From VGBV01 sp963780395 (GTDB lineage Bacteria > Actinomycetota > Thermoleophilia > Solirubrobacterales > 70-9): 64,000 bases of DNA. The DNA is taken from assembly GCA_963780395.1 (NCBI GenBank), contig CAWABY010000005.1:62001-126000 (forward strand), given 5' to 3'. Below, piece after piece: positions 7,866 to 15,662 of the stretch (the first letter of the stretch is position 1; each line of letters starts with the position of its first letter). The translations under genes and the position numbers were made by a program. The notes beneath the pieces were generated by a model that was not told the origin of the DNA, did not search any database, and saw only the letters and a program-made list of their open reading frames with translations.

Positions 7866-8641
7866 CTCAGCAGCTCCCAGAGCGCCTTGAACTCCACGGG
7901 GCCCAGCACCTCGGCGCGGGCGTCCGCCGGCCGCCCGATCCGCTCCAGGGCCGCGCGCGCCGCCTCGAGGCGGCCGGGCTCGACCAGCTCGAGCGAGCGC
8001 GCCAGCGACTTGCGGCGGTGGGCGAACGCCGCGCGGACGAGCTCCCGTAACCCGGCAGGTGCGGCGGGCCCGTGCCTGCGAAGGCGCAGCAACGCCGAGG
8101 CGACCCGTGGCCGGGGCGTGAACACCGCCGGGTCGACGGTGCGCTCCAGGGTCACCTCGCAGGCGAACTGGGCGAGCACGCTCGGCGAGCCGTACTCGCG
8201 AGTGCCGGGGGCGGCGCGCAGCCGTTCGGCGATCTCGCGCTGGACCAGCACCAGCCAGCCGGACAGCGACGGCAGCAGCTCGATCGTCCGCAGCAGCACC
8301 GGCGTCGCCACCGAGTAAGGCAGGTTGGACACCATTCGCGTCGGCGGCGGGTCGAGCGCGGTCAGATCCTCCCTCATCGCGTCCGCCCAGACGAGGTTGA
8401 CGTTGCCGAGCCGCTCGGCGAGCGGCTCGAGCTCGTCCCGCAGCCGCTCGTCCAGCTCGATCACGTGCACGCACGAGGACGCCGGGGCGAGCCGCTCGGT
8501 CAGGGCGCCGCCGCCACCGCCGACTTCAAGCACGACGTCGGCGGGCTCCAGCTCCGCGTCCCGCACGATCGCATCGAGCAGGTTGGGATCAGCCAGGAAG
8601 TTCTGTCCCAGGCGCCGCTGTCTGGCGCTCGCTCGCGGCAC
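7862..8641 (-). CDS. ksgA: 16S rRNA (adenine1518/1519-N6)-dimethyltransferase
   Basis: KsgA dimethylates two adenines in helix 45 of 16S rRNA late in 30S assembly. The protein shows RRLGQNFLADPNL at the start, the SAM loop EVGGGGGALTERL (EVGxGxGxLT type) near 40, and the catalytic NLPYSVATP motif near 110. The C-terminal substrate region has AAFAHRRKSL. The length is 259 residues with a GTG start. It is coupled to ispE by a 4-base overlap and lies 45 bases after tatD. Confidence 0.94.
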   Translation of the reverse strand: MPRASARQRRLGQNFLADPNLLDAIVRDAELEPADVVLEVGGGGGALTERLAPASSCVHVIELDERLRDELEPLAERLGNVNLVWADAMREDLTALDPPPTRMVSNLPYSVATPVLLRTIELLPSLSGWLVLVQREIAERLRAAPGTREYGSPSVLAQFACEVTLERTVDPAVFTPRPRVASALLRLRRHGPAAPAGLRELVRAAFAHRRKSLARSLELVEPGRLEAARAALERIGRPADARAEVLGPVEFKALWELLS

Positions 8642-8686
8642 GCGCAGCAGTCTACGTGTGGCATCCGGCGCGGCAGCCGGCGGCCG

Positions 8687-9457
8687 CTACCACCCGAAGA
8701 CCCGGGCGGCGTTGGCCTCGACCAGGCGTTCCAGCTCCTCGTAGCCGACCCCGCGCAGCTCGGCCAGGCGCTCGGCGGTCGCGACCACGTTGGCGGGCTG
8801 GTTCGGCTTGCCGCGAACGGGCTGCGGGGACAGATAGGGGGCGTCGGTCTCGACCAGCAACAGCCCCTCGGGCACCAGCGCGGCGGCCTCGCGGAGCAGC
8901 TCCGCCTTGGGGTATGTGACGTTCCCCGCGAACGAGCAGTACCAGCCGCGCTCGGCCGCGCGCTCGACCCAGTGGGGACCCGCCGAGAAGCAGTGCAGGA
9001 TCACCTCGATCCCGTCGGCCTCGGCGTCGAGCGTCTGGAAGCACTCGGTGACCGCGTCCTCGGCTCCGTCGGGATCTCGGATGTGCATCACCAGCGGCTT
9101 ACGAACCTCGCGCGCCACCTCGATCTGGGCGGCGAGGGCGCGGCGCTGCTCCTCAAGCGGCGAGCCCTCGCGGTAGAGGTCGAGCCCAGTCTCGCCCACC
9201 GCGACGACCTCGTCGTCCGCCGCCAGCCGTTCCAGCTCCTCGGCGTCGGACTCGTAGAAGCCGGCCGCGGAGTTGGGGTGGCGACCGACGGCCGCGAACA
9301 CCTCCTCGTGCTCGCGGGCGAGCTCGATCGCCCCCGGGTTCGAGTCCTCCCCGAGCCCCACCGTGAGCACGCGGGTAACGCCGGCCTCGCGCGCCGCCGC
9401 GACGACCTCGGCGGCCGAGGGCTCACAGAGCCCGATGTGCGCGTGCGAGTCGATCAC
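8687..9457 (-). CDS. tatD: TatD-family metal-dependent deoxyribonuclease
   Basis: This 256-residue TIM-barrel hydrolase shows the metal-binding motifs in order: DSHAHI (residues 3-8), VGETGLDLY (about 95), MHIRD (about 125), LHCFSAG (about 154) and ETDAPYLSPQP near the C-terminus. TatD proteins are exo/endo-DNases linked to DNA repair and quality control. The start is GTG 9457. TAGACT lies six bases upstream with no Shine-Dalgarno, which fits a leaderless message. It is placed between metG and ksgA as in other Actinobacteria, although the rpf gene often found at this position is absent. Confidence 0.92.
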   Translation of the reverse strand: MIDSHAHIGLCEPSAAEVVAAAREAGVTRVLTVGLGEDSNPGAIELAREHEEVFAAVGRHPNSAAGFYESDAEELERLAADDEVVAVGETGLDLYREGSPLEEQRRALAAQIEVAREVRKPLVMHIRDPDGAEDAVTECFQTLDAEADGIEVILHCFSAGPHWVERAAERGWYCSFAGNVTYPKAELLREAAALVPEGLLLVETDAPYLSPQPVRGKPNQPANVVATAERLAELRGVGYEELERLVEANAARVFGW

Positions 9458-9463
9458 GGAACG

Positions 9464-9469
9464 AGTCTA
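9464..9469 (-). promoter_or_regulatory. Predicted -10 box (leaderless) of tatD
   Basis: TAGACT on the minus strand lies six bases before the GTG at 9457. The 86-bp dispersed repeat begins five bases further upstream. Confidence 0.5.
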
Positions 9470-9473
9470 GGCA

Positions 9474-9559
9474 CGGCTTCGCCATCAGTCGCGGTAGCAG
9501 CGGCCGCCCGAATAAGTCGCGATTGCTGTCGCAATCGCTCCGAAAGCCTGCGGCCTTGC
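9474..9559 (+). repeat. Copy A of an 86-bp intergenic repeat with a hairpin
   Basis: Copy A aligns with the minus strand of 29952-30037. Both begin CGGCTTCGCCATCA, then share GCGGCCGCCC, AGTC, a hairpin, TCC plus AAAG, and a final CCTTGC, over exactly the same total length. Here the hairpin is GCGATTGC-TGTC-GCAATCGC (9519-9538). In copy B the stem is GCGGCGC/GCGCCGC with loop TGGC, so the pairing is kept while the bases differ. It fills the gap between tatD and the next gene and touches that gene's stop codon. It could also act as a terminator, although there is no T-run. Confidence 0.6.
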
Positions 9560-9960
9560 TACCGCTTGAACCTGAAGGCGCGCCTGTCCGTGTCGGTCTC
9601 GCCGGTGGCGATGTTGGTGGCGCTCACCTCAGTGCGCAGCTTCGAGGCCCCGATGTGGTCCTTGATCGAGCTGCGCAAGGGCTTGTTCATCTCGACGAGC
9701 GCCACGACCGGCGATCCCGCAGCGAACTGGCCCGTGTTGGTCAGGGGCGCGATGTCCGGGCCCTTGATGGCGAGCTTCGAGGTCACAGTCACCTGGCAAT
9801 CGGCCGAACAGACGAACCGGTACTTGACCTCCCGCTTCACCTTGAGCTTGCCCTTCGTCAGGTAGCTGACCAGGTCCTCGCCGGCGCTGGCAGGAGCGGC
9901 CATCGCCAGCACGGCTGCGGCCGCCAGGGCCACGATTCCCGCTGTCCCACGTCGATTCAA
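9559..9960 (-). CDS. Secreted protein of unknown function
   Basis: This 133-residue protein starts at TTG 9960 behind a GAGGA ribosome site. It has a clear signal peptide (basic MNRR, hydrophobic core to about 22, cleavage near APASA-GE). The mature part is lysine-rich and contains two cysteines (about 51 and 55, VCSADCQVTV) that could form a small disulfide loop. It ends in the basic tail RRAFRFKR. I recognise no family. It sits between metG and tatD on the same strand. Confidence 0.6.
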   Translation of the reverse strand: MNRRGTAGIVALAAAAVLAMAAPASAGEDLVSYLTKGKLKVKREVKYRFVCSADCQVTVTSKLAIKGPDIAPLTNTGQFAAGSPVVALVEMNKPLRSSIKDHIGASKLRTEVSATNIATGETDTDRRAFRFKR

Positions 9961-10008
9961 GCAATCCTCACTCTAGCGTTCGCTCTCGGTGCCTCTGGAC
10001 CAATAAAC

Positions 10009-11526
10009 CTATTTCGCGGGCTCGAGTTTCGGAAACAGTGGCGCCAGATCGTCCAACTTCTGGCCACCACCCCTGGAGCCGAACTCCGCCAGCTCGCGGC
10101 CCGGCTCGTCCAGTGCGTCCAGCAGCTTCCCGGTCGTCTCGGGCATGTAGGCGTGCAGCAGCAGCGTCGTCACCCGAAGGCCCTCGGCGAGGCCGTAGAG
10201 GACGGCGTCGAGCCGCTCGGCCTGCGAATCCTCCTTGGCGAGCTTCCACGGCGCGGTCTCCTCGACGTATTGGTTCAGGCGCCGGACCAGCTTCCATCCC
10301 TCCTCCAGCGCCTGGGTCAGCTCGCTCGCGTCGAGCAGCTCGCTGATGCGGCCGACCACGCCCTCGAAAGCTCCGGCCAGCTCCGCCTCCGCCTCGGCTT
10401 CCGGCACGACGCCGTCGCGGTAGCGGCCGATCATCGACAGCGTCCGGTTTGCGAGGTTGCCGTACTGGTCGGCGAGCTCTGACTCGTAGCGCTCCTCGAA
10501 CCCGCCGGGGGAGATCTGACCGTCCTGGCCGAAGGAGACCTCGCGGAAGCAGTAGAAGCGCAGCGCGTCGGCGCCGAACTTCTCGATCACCTCGTAGGGG
10601 TCGAGCACGTTCCCGAGCGACTTCGACATCTTCTCCCCCTCGAGCAGCAGGAAGCCGTGGATGTACATCCCCTTCGGCACCTCGATCCCCGCGGCCATCA
10701 GGAACGCCGGCCAGTAGACGGCGTGGAACTTGAGGATGTCCTTGGCGAGGATGTGGAACGCCGGCCAGAAGCGCTCGGTCAGGTCCTCGCCACGACCATC
10801 CTCACCGCCATCGGCGTAGCTGAGCGCCGTGTAGTAGTTGAGCAGCGCGTCGAACCAGACGTAGATCACCTGGTCGGGGTCCCAGGGGACCGGGACGCCC
10901 CACTTCAGCATCGGCCTCGAGAGCGAGACGTCCTGCAGGCCCCCCTTGATGAACGAGAGCGCCTCGTTGCGCCGGAAGTCCGGCTGCACGAACTCGGGGC
11001 GCTCCTCGTACAGCCGCTCGAGGTCCTCCTGGAAGGCGGACAGGGCGAAGAACCAGTTGTCCTGCTTCTCGCGGGTCAGCTCGATCTTGTGGATCGGGCA
11101 GCGATTGCCGTCCTCGATCTCGGACTCGGTCTTGAAGTCAGCGCAGCGCGGGCAGTACCAGCCCTCGTAGGTGCCCTCGTAGACGTGGCCATTGTCGTAG
11201 ACCCGCTGCACCACCTCCTGGACGCGCTTGATGTGGCCGTCGTCGGTGGTGCGGATGAAGAAGTCATTGGAGGCGTTCACCTTCGCGGCCATCTCCTTGA
11301 AGCGCGGCGCGTAGCGATCGCCGAGCTCGCGGGGGTCAACTCCCTCGCGCTCGGCCTCCTGGGTGACGGGCTCGCCGTGCTCGTCGGTCCCGGTGAGGAA
11401 GAAGACGTCCTCGCCGCGCTGGCGGTGGTGGCGGGCGAGGATGTCGGCGGCGATCGTCGAGTACGCGTGCCCCAGGTGGGGCTCGCCGTTGACGTAGTAG
11501 ATGGGCGTGGTGACGTAGAAGGACAT
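10009..11526 (-). CDS. metG: Methionyl-tRNA synthetase
   Basis: This class I synthetase charges tRNA-Met. HLGH lies at residues 17-20 and KMSKS at 299-303. The zinc knuckle is reduced to CPRC (125-128) and CPIH (143-146). The protein is 505 residues and ends after the anticodon-binding helical domain, so it lacks the C-terminal tRNA-binding OB domain found in longer bacterial forms. TATTCT lies nine bases before the ATG with no Shine-Dalgarno. Downstream are a small secreted-protein gene, tatD, ksgA and ispE in the classical actinobacterial order. Confidence 0.96.
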   Translation of the reverse strand: MSFYVTTPIYYVNGEPHLGHAYSTIAADILARHHRQRGEDVFFLTGTDEHGEPVTQEAEREGVDPRELGDRYAPRFKEMAAKVNASNDFFIRTTDDGHIKRVQEVVQRVYDNGHVYEGTYEGWYCPRCADFKTESEIEDGNRCPIHKIELTREKQDNWFFALSAFQEDLERLYEERPEFVQPDFRRNEALSFIKGGLQDVSLSRPMLKWGVPVPWDPDQVIYVWFDALLNYYTALSYADGGEDGRGEDLTERFWPAFHILAKDILKFHAVYWPAFLMAAGIEVPKGMYIHGFLLLEGEKMSKSLGNVLDPYEVIEKFGADALRFYCFREVSFGQDGQISPGGFEERYESELADQYGNLANRTLSMIGRYRDGVVPEAEAEAELAGAFEGVVGRISELLDASELTQALEEGWKLVRRLNQYVEETAPWKLAKEDSQAERLDAVLYGLAEGLRVTTLLLHAYMPETTGKLLDALDEPGRELAEFGSRGGGQKLDDLAPLFPKLEPAK

Positions 11527-11535
11527 CGCGGCACG

Positions 11536-11541
11536 AGAATA
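11536..11541 (-). promoter_or_regulatory. Predicted -10 box (leaderless) of metG
   Basis: TATTCT on the minus strand ends nine bases before the metG ATG at 11526. Confidence 0.45.
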
Positions 11542-11591
11542 CGGGCAGCGCGTGTAGGGCCTCTGCCCCCAGCCGAGGCGCCCGCCGGCGC

Positions 11592-11861
11592 CTAGACCAG
11601 CTTCTCCTGCCCCTTGGCCACGGGCCGCCGCTTGCGCGTGATGCCCGCGGCGTCGTTGAGCGCGTCCTCGATCTCGGCCAGGATCGCGCGCTCCGAGCGG
11701 GAGGCGACGATCGGCTCATCCACCCCCTCGACGTGCACGTAGGTCCGCCGTCCGTCCCTGCGGTCCTTGGGATCGAGCGGGACGAGCGCGTAGATGCGAT
11801 CCGCCCGGGCGAACTTGCCGTACCCGAGCGGGACCAAGCGTGGGTCGCGCTTCGCTGCCAT
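11592..11861 (-). CDS. Small RemA/DUF370-like protein
   Basis: The 89-residue protein begins PRLVPLGYGKFARADRIYAL and continues with GRRTYVHVEG and EPIVASRSERAIL. This resembles the RemA/DUF370 pattern (xLINIGFGNxVSANRIxAI, then GRRTRxVIxxxSxHxxLS), in which small ring-forming DNA-binding proteins act as regulators. The match is by eye and weaker than in true RemA. The C-terminus is basic. It lies between rsmI and metG on the same strand, with short gaps on both sides. Confidence 0.55.
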   Translation of the reverse strand: MAAKRDPRLVPLGYGKFARADRIYALVPLDPKDRRDGRRTYVHVEGVDEPIVASRSERAILAEIEDALNDAAGITRKRRPVAKGQEKLV

Positions 11862-11899
11862 CGATCCTGACCTTGAAGGTAGCGCGCAGCCCGGTCGGG

Positions 11900-12721
11900 C
11901 TAGCGCCTGGGCTCGCGGCCCGTCAGCCCGCGGTAGAGGTCGTTCGCCGGCACGCCCGTCAGCGCCGAGACGACGCTGGCGGCGGCGCGTGGGCGGGCGC
12001 CGGCTCGGACGAGGCCGCGCAGGGCGTCGACCGCGAAGCCGATGTCGGCGGCGCCGGTCTCGCTGGCTGGGCCAATCACAACCGTGATCTCGCCCCGCGC
12101 CTCGTCGCGGAAGCGCCGCGAGAGCTCACCGAGGGTGCCGCGGGCTATCTCCTCGTGCAGCTTGGTCAACTCGCGGCAGACGGCGGCGGGACGCTCGGGC
12201 GCCAGCGTCGCCAGCGCCTGCAGCGACTCCGGCAGGCGGCGCGGCGACTCGAAGGCGACGATCGTCTCGGGGGACTGCAGCACGCGCTCGAGCTCGCCCG
12301 CCCGGCGCGGCAGGAAGCCGAGGAAGCGCCAGCGGTGAGGGGGCAGCCCCGAGGCGACGAGCGCCGTGGTCACCGAGGAGGGGCCGGGCAGCACCTCGAT
12401 CTCGAGGTCGCGGTCGATGCAGGCCCGCAGCAGGCGGTAGCCGGGGTCGGAGATCGCGGGCGTGCCCGCATCGGTGACGAGGACGACCGAGTCGCCCCGC
12501 TCGATCACCTGCGCCAGCTCGCGCGCGCGCTCCGCCTCGTTCTGCTCGTGGTAGGAGACGAGCCGCGGAGCCTCCAGTTCCAGCAGCTCCAGCAATCGGC
12601 CCGTGCGCCGGGTGTCCTCGCAGGCGATCAGCTTCGCGTTGGCGAGGGCGTCGCGGGCCCGCGCCGAGAGGTCGCCGAGGTTGCCGATCGGCGTCGGGCA
12701 GACGGTGAGCTTGCCGGGCAC
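11900..12721 (-). CDS. rsmI: 16S rRNA (cytidine1402-2'-O)-methyltransferase
   Basis: RsmI methylates C1402 in the decoding centre. The 273-residue protein shows the family landmarks in order: VCPTPIGNLGDLSARA, ACEDTRRTGRLL, SYHEQNE, VLVTDAGTPAISDPGYRL, VLPGPSSVTTAL, FLGFLPRR and FESPRRL. The start is GTG 12721 with TAGGCT seven bases upstream and no Shine-Dalgarno. It lies upstream of metG in the rRNA/tRNA gene run. Confidence 0.95.
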   Translation of the reverse strand: MPGKLTVCPTPIGNLGDLSARARDALANAKLIACEDTRRTGRLLELLELEAPRLVSYHEQNEAERARELAQVIERGDSVVLVTDAGTPAISDPGYRLLRACIDRDLEIEVLPGPSSVTTALVASGLPPHRWRFLGFLPRRAGELERVLQSPETIVAFESPRRLPESLQALATLAPERPAAVCRELTKLHEEIARGTLGELSRRFRDEARGEITVVIGPASETGAADIGFAVDALRGLVRAGARPRAAASVVSALTGVPANDLYRGLTGREPRR

Positions 12722-12728
12722 GCCGCCG

Positions 12729-12734
12729 AGCCTA
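12729..12734 (-). promoter_or_regulatory. Predicted -10 box (leaderless) of rsmI
   Basis: TAGGCT on the minus strand is seven bases upstream of the GTG at 12721. Confidence 0.45.
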
Positions 12735-12746
12735 GATCACCAGCGC

Positions 12747-13709
12747 TCAGCGGCTGACGGCGCCGGACTCCTCGAGCGCCATCTCGGCGGCGCCGATCAT
12801 GCCCGCGTCGTTGCCCATCTGGGCCTCCTTCACCGGTGTCTCGTTCATCGGGGGCAGCGCCCGGCTGCGCAGCTCCCTGCGGGCAGGCTCGAGCAGCAGG
12901 TCCCCGGCGACGATCACCCCACCGCCGATCACCAGCACGTCGGGGTTGAAGATGTTGGCGAGGCTCGAGAGCCCGACGCCGAGGCGCATCCCGACCAGCT
13001 CCATCACCTCGCGCGCCGCCTGGTCACCGGCGATCGCGGCGTCGGTCACGGTCTGGCCGGTGACGGCCCCGTCGCGCGCCAGCGCCAGCCCGAGCGCGGA
13101 CTCCGGGTGGCTGCCGGCCTTGGCCGTGCCCTCGCGGGCCAGGGCGGTGCCCGAGGCGAGCGCCTCGAGACAGCCGTGGTTGGGGCAGGTCCCCTGGCAG
13201 GGCGGGCCGTTGAGGTCGATGACCATGTGCCCGGGCTCCGAGGCGGCGCCGATCGAGCCCCGGTAGAGCTCGCGGTCGATGATGACGCCGCCGCCGATGC
13301 CGGTGCCGATGGTCAGCATCACCGCGTTGGTGGCCCCCTGCGCTGCGCCGAAGCGGTGCTCCGCGAGCGCGGCTACGTTGGCGTCGTTGTCGACGAAGAC
13401 CGGCAACCCGGTGCGCTCGGCGACGATGTCGCGGATCGGGACGTCCGTGATGTCGAGGTTGACGGCGTTGATGGCGACACCGCGCTCGCGGTCCATCGTC
13501 ACGGGGATGCCGAGTCCCGCGGCGACGACGTCCGGGCATTTCTCGCGGGCCTCGTCGATCTCCTCCTCGATCGTCCGCAGGACCTCTTCCTCGCTGGCGC
13601 CGGTCGTCTTCTCGCGGCTCTCGTGGTGGACCTTCTGGTCGGCGTCGACGACACCGGTGAGCAGCTTGGTCCCGCCCAGGTCGAGGCCGATGGCCTGCGG
13701 CGCGCTCAC
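12747..13709 (-). CDS. ROK-family glucokinase
   Basis: This 320-residue sugar kinase has the phosphate loop GLDLGGTKLLTGVV, the catalytic region PVFVDNDANVAAL, TIGTGIGGGVI, and the ROK zinc signature CQGTCPNHGCLEALASG. These are the features of actinobacterial ROK glucokinases. Substrate preference for glucose is an inference from family similarity. The GTG start is 49 bases from the divergent LCP gene. Confidence 0.88.
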   Translation of the reverse strand: MSAPQAIGLDLGGTKLLTGVVDADQKVHHESREKTTGASEEEVLRTIEEEIDEAREKCPDVVAAGLGIPVTMDRERGVAINAVNLDITDVPIRDIVAERTGLPVFVDNDANVAALAEHRFGAAQGATNAVMLTIGTGIGGGVIIDRELYRGSIGAASEPGHMVIDLNGPPCQGTCPNHGCLEALASGTALAREGTAKAGSHPESALGLALARDGAVTGQTVTDAAIAGDQAAREVMELVGMRLGVGLSSLANIFNPDVLVIGGGVIVAGDLLLEPARRELRSRALPPMNETPVKEAQMGNDAGMIGAAEMALEESGAVSR

Positions 13710-13758
13710 GGCTACTGGCGGTCCCTCGTCGGCTCCATGCGCTAACTATTGATATCCG

Positions 13759-15228
13759 ATGTCCTCCGCGGGAGATGATCGGCCGCCCGAGCGGCCCGGG
13801 GACTCCGACGGCCAGGAGCCGGTGGAGCCCGGCAAGGACGCGCCCGAGGGCGACGCCCCGGACGCCGAGCAGCCCGAGGAGGAGAAGCCCGACGGCGAGC
13901 AGCCCGAGGAGGAGAAGCCCGACGCCGAGCAGCCCGAGGAGGAGCAGGCCGACGCCGAGCAGCCCGAGGAGGAAAAGCCCGACGGCGAGCAGCGAGAGGG
14001 CGACGCGGAGGGCGAGAAGCCGGAGTACACCGTCTACGGCAAGGGTGGCGAGGAGCGCCGTCAGGTGGCGCCGAAGCGGGCGGAGGAGCCCGAGGCCGCG
14101 GCCGAGCCCGGCGACAAGCCCGACTACAAGGTCTACAAATCTCGCCCCAGCCTGCGCGACCGCCTGCGCAAGCCCGACCTGGCGGGCCTGCGCCAGCAGC
14201 GCCGCAGCGGCGGCCTTCGCGACCGCCTCGGCAAGGGGGAGGGCGAGAAGCGCCGCTGGTTGCGCTGGGTGCTGATCGGCGTCTGCGGCTGGATTCTGCT
14301 CAGCTTCGTCGCCTTCGCGGTCTCGGCCCAGATCCAGAAGGGCAAGCTCTCCGACGAGGCCAAGGACGCGCTCTCCCCCGGTTCACCCGTGCTGGCCGGC
14401 TCCAACATCCTCATCCTCGGCGGAGACCAGCGCACCGGTGTCACGGGGCGCAACGAGCCCGGCAACGAGGGCGAGGGCTCGCCGCGCGCGGACACGATCA
14501 TGGTCCTGCACGCATCGCTGACCTCCTTCCGCAAGCTCTCGATCCCCCGCGACACGCTCGCCGAGGTCCCCGGCTTCGGCGCCGAGAAGATCAACGGCGC
14601 CTTCTCGCTGACCGGGAAGGAGAAGGGCGACGCCGCCCTGATGATCGAGACGGTCCAGGACTTCCTCGGCATCGACATCAATCACGTCGTGATCGTCGAC
14701 TTCGAGGGCTTCGCCGACTTCATCGACACCCTCGGCGGCATCACCGTCGACCTGCCGAACAAGGTCTGCGGCGACATCTCCGGCGGTAAGTCCCAGGGAG
14801 GCGTTTCGCTGAAGCTGACCCCGGGCGAGCACACGCTCGAGTCCCAGAAGGCTCTGGCGCTGGCCCGGCTGCGCAAGAACGAGTGCGACCCGTCCGAGGA
14901 CGATCTCGACCGCGCCGCTCGCCAGCAGCTGATCCTGAACGGGATCAAGGGCCGCCTCACCGACCCGCTGCGCCTGCCCTACAACTTCGTCAAGGGCCCG
15001 CTGATCGGCTGGAACGCTCCCAAGGCATTCGTCAGCGACATGGGCGGCATCGCGCTGCCGCAGGTCGCGATCGCCGCGATCTTCGGTGGCAACGACAAGA
15101 CCAACGTGCTGCAGCCGTCGGGGACGGGAGCGGGCGGCAGCCTCTTCATCTCTCAGGGCGAGTGCCGTGAGGCGGTCGAGGAGCTGACCGGCTCCGCGCC
15201 CGATAACGAGCCCCAGTGCTCGCCCTGA
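13759..15228 (+). CDS. LytR-CpsA-Psr (LCP) family cell-wall polymer transferase
   Basis: LCP proteins attach teichoic acid-like or other glycopolymers to peptidoglycan. This 489-residue protein has a long cytoplasmic N-terminus, very rich in Glu and Pro with a ten-residue unit repeated four times (about 35-76). Two YxVY patches follow (YTVYG near 90, YKVYK near 123). A single membrane helix lies at about 168-190, and the extracellular LCP domain begins near 215. The domain shows LILGGDQRTGV, RADTIMVLH, LSIPRDTLAEVPG, EKINGAF and the LGGITVDLP motif. A strong bidirectional terminator follows. Confidence 0.92.
   Translation: MSSAGDDRPPERPGDSDGQEPVEPGKDAPEGDAPDAEQPEEEKPDGEQPEEEKPDAEQPEEEQADAEQPEEEKPDGEQREGDAEGEKPEYTVYGKGGEERRQVAPKRAEEPEAAAEPGDKPDYKVYKSRPSLRDRLRKPDLAGLRQQRRSGGLRDRLGKGEGEKRRWLRWVLIGVCGWILLSFVAFAVSAQIQKGKLSDEAKDALSPGSPVLAGSNILILGGDQRTGVTGRNEPGNEGEGSPRADTIMVLHASLTSFRKLSIPRDTLAEVPGFGAEKINGAFSLTGKEKGDAALMIETVQDFLGIDINHVVIVDFEGFADFIDTLGGITVDLPNKVCGDISGGKSQGGVSLKLTPGEHTLESQKALALARLRKNECDPSEDDLDRAARQQLILNGIKGRLTDPLRLPYNFVKGPLIGWNAPKAFVSDMGGIALPQVAIAAIFGGNDKTNVLQPSGTGAGGSLFISQGECREAVEELTGSAPDNEPQCSP
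13861..13992 (+). repeat. Four-plus tandem 30-bp repeats in the LCP gene
   Basis: Units begin at 13861, 13891, 13921 and 13951, with a partial fifth at 13981. Each encodes a variant of DAEQPEEEKP, forming a highly acidic, proline-rich segment in the cytoplasmic tail of the LCP protein. Units differ by a few bases. Confidence 0.9.
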
Positions 15229-15234
15229 GCGATC

Positions 15235-15274
15235 TTGGGCGGTTGTACCCCCTATAGGGGGCACAACCGCCCAA
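15235..15274. terminator. Bidirectional terminator between LCP and fmdB-like genes
   Basis: A near-perfect hairpin spans 40 bases: TTGGGCGGTTGT pairs with ACAACCGCCCAA, and an inner CCCCC-TATA-GGGGG stem is separated by one A/C mismatch. It sits exactly between the convergent stops at 15228 and 15277. Confidence 0.85.
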
Positions 15275-15276
15275 AC

Positions 15277-15612
15277 TCAGTCCGAGGAGGCCTTGCTCTT
15301 CGTTGCCGATTCCGAGTCGGACTTGGACGAGTCCGGCTTCTTCTCGCTCGAGCCCGAGTCCGACTTCGAGTCCGACTTGCCCTCGCCCGAGGATGACCCG
15401 GAGTCGCCGTCTTTGGACGCCGCGCCGGCTTTCTCCTTGCCCTTGTAGTCGGTGTTGTAGAAGCCCGATCCCTTGAAGTGCACTGCGACCGGGTGGAAGA
15501 CGCGCTCGACCGGCGCCCCGCATTCCTCGCAGGCGGTGACGGGATCGTCGGACATGCGCTGGAAGACCTCGAAGGTGTGGCCGTTCCGGCAGCGGTATTC
15601 GTAGATCGGCAT
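15277..15612 (-). CDS. FmdB-family zinc ribbon protein
   Basis: The 111-residue protein starts MPIYEYRCRNGHTFEVFQ and has the FmdB zinc ribbon, with Cys 8 plus a CEECG pair near 32-35; the usual second Cys of the first pair is replaced by GH. The FKGSGFYNTDY motif is typical of the family. The remaining 45 residues are a Ser/Asp/Lys-rich low-complexity tail. FmdB proteins are small putative regulators of uncertain function. Confidence 0.88.
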   Translation of the reverse strand: MPIYEYRCRNGHTFEVFQRMSDDPVTACEECGAPVERVFHPVAVHFKGSGFYNTDYKGKEKAGAASKDGDSGSSSGEGKSDSKSDSGSSEKKPDSSKSDSESATKSKASSD

Positions 15613-15662
15613 CGCTAATCGCCGCCGCGGCGGATCGGTCCCGTGAACACGTTCGCAGTATC

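Noticed and set aside
7866..8474. N-terminal extension of ispE into ksgA
   Set aside because: The extension is the wrong-frame reading of ksgA; the ispE family N-terminus begins exactly at the TTG overlapping the ksgA stop.
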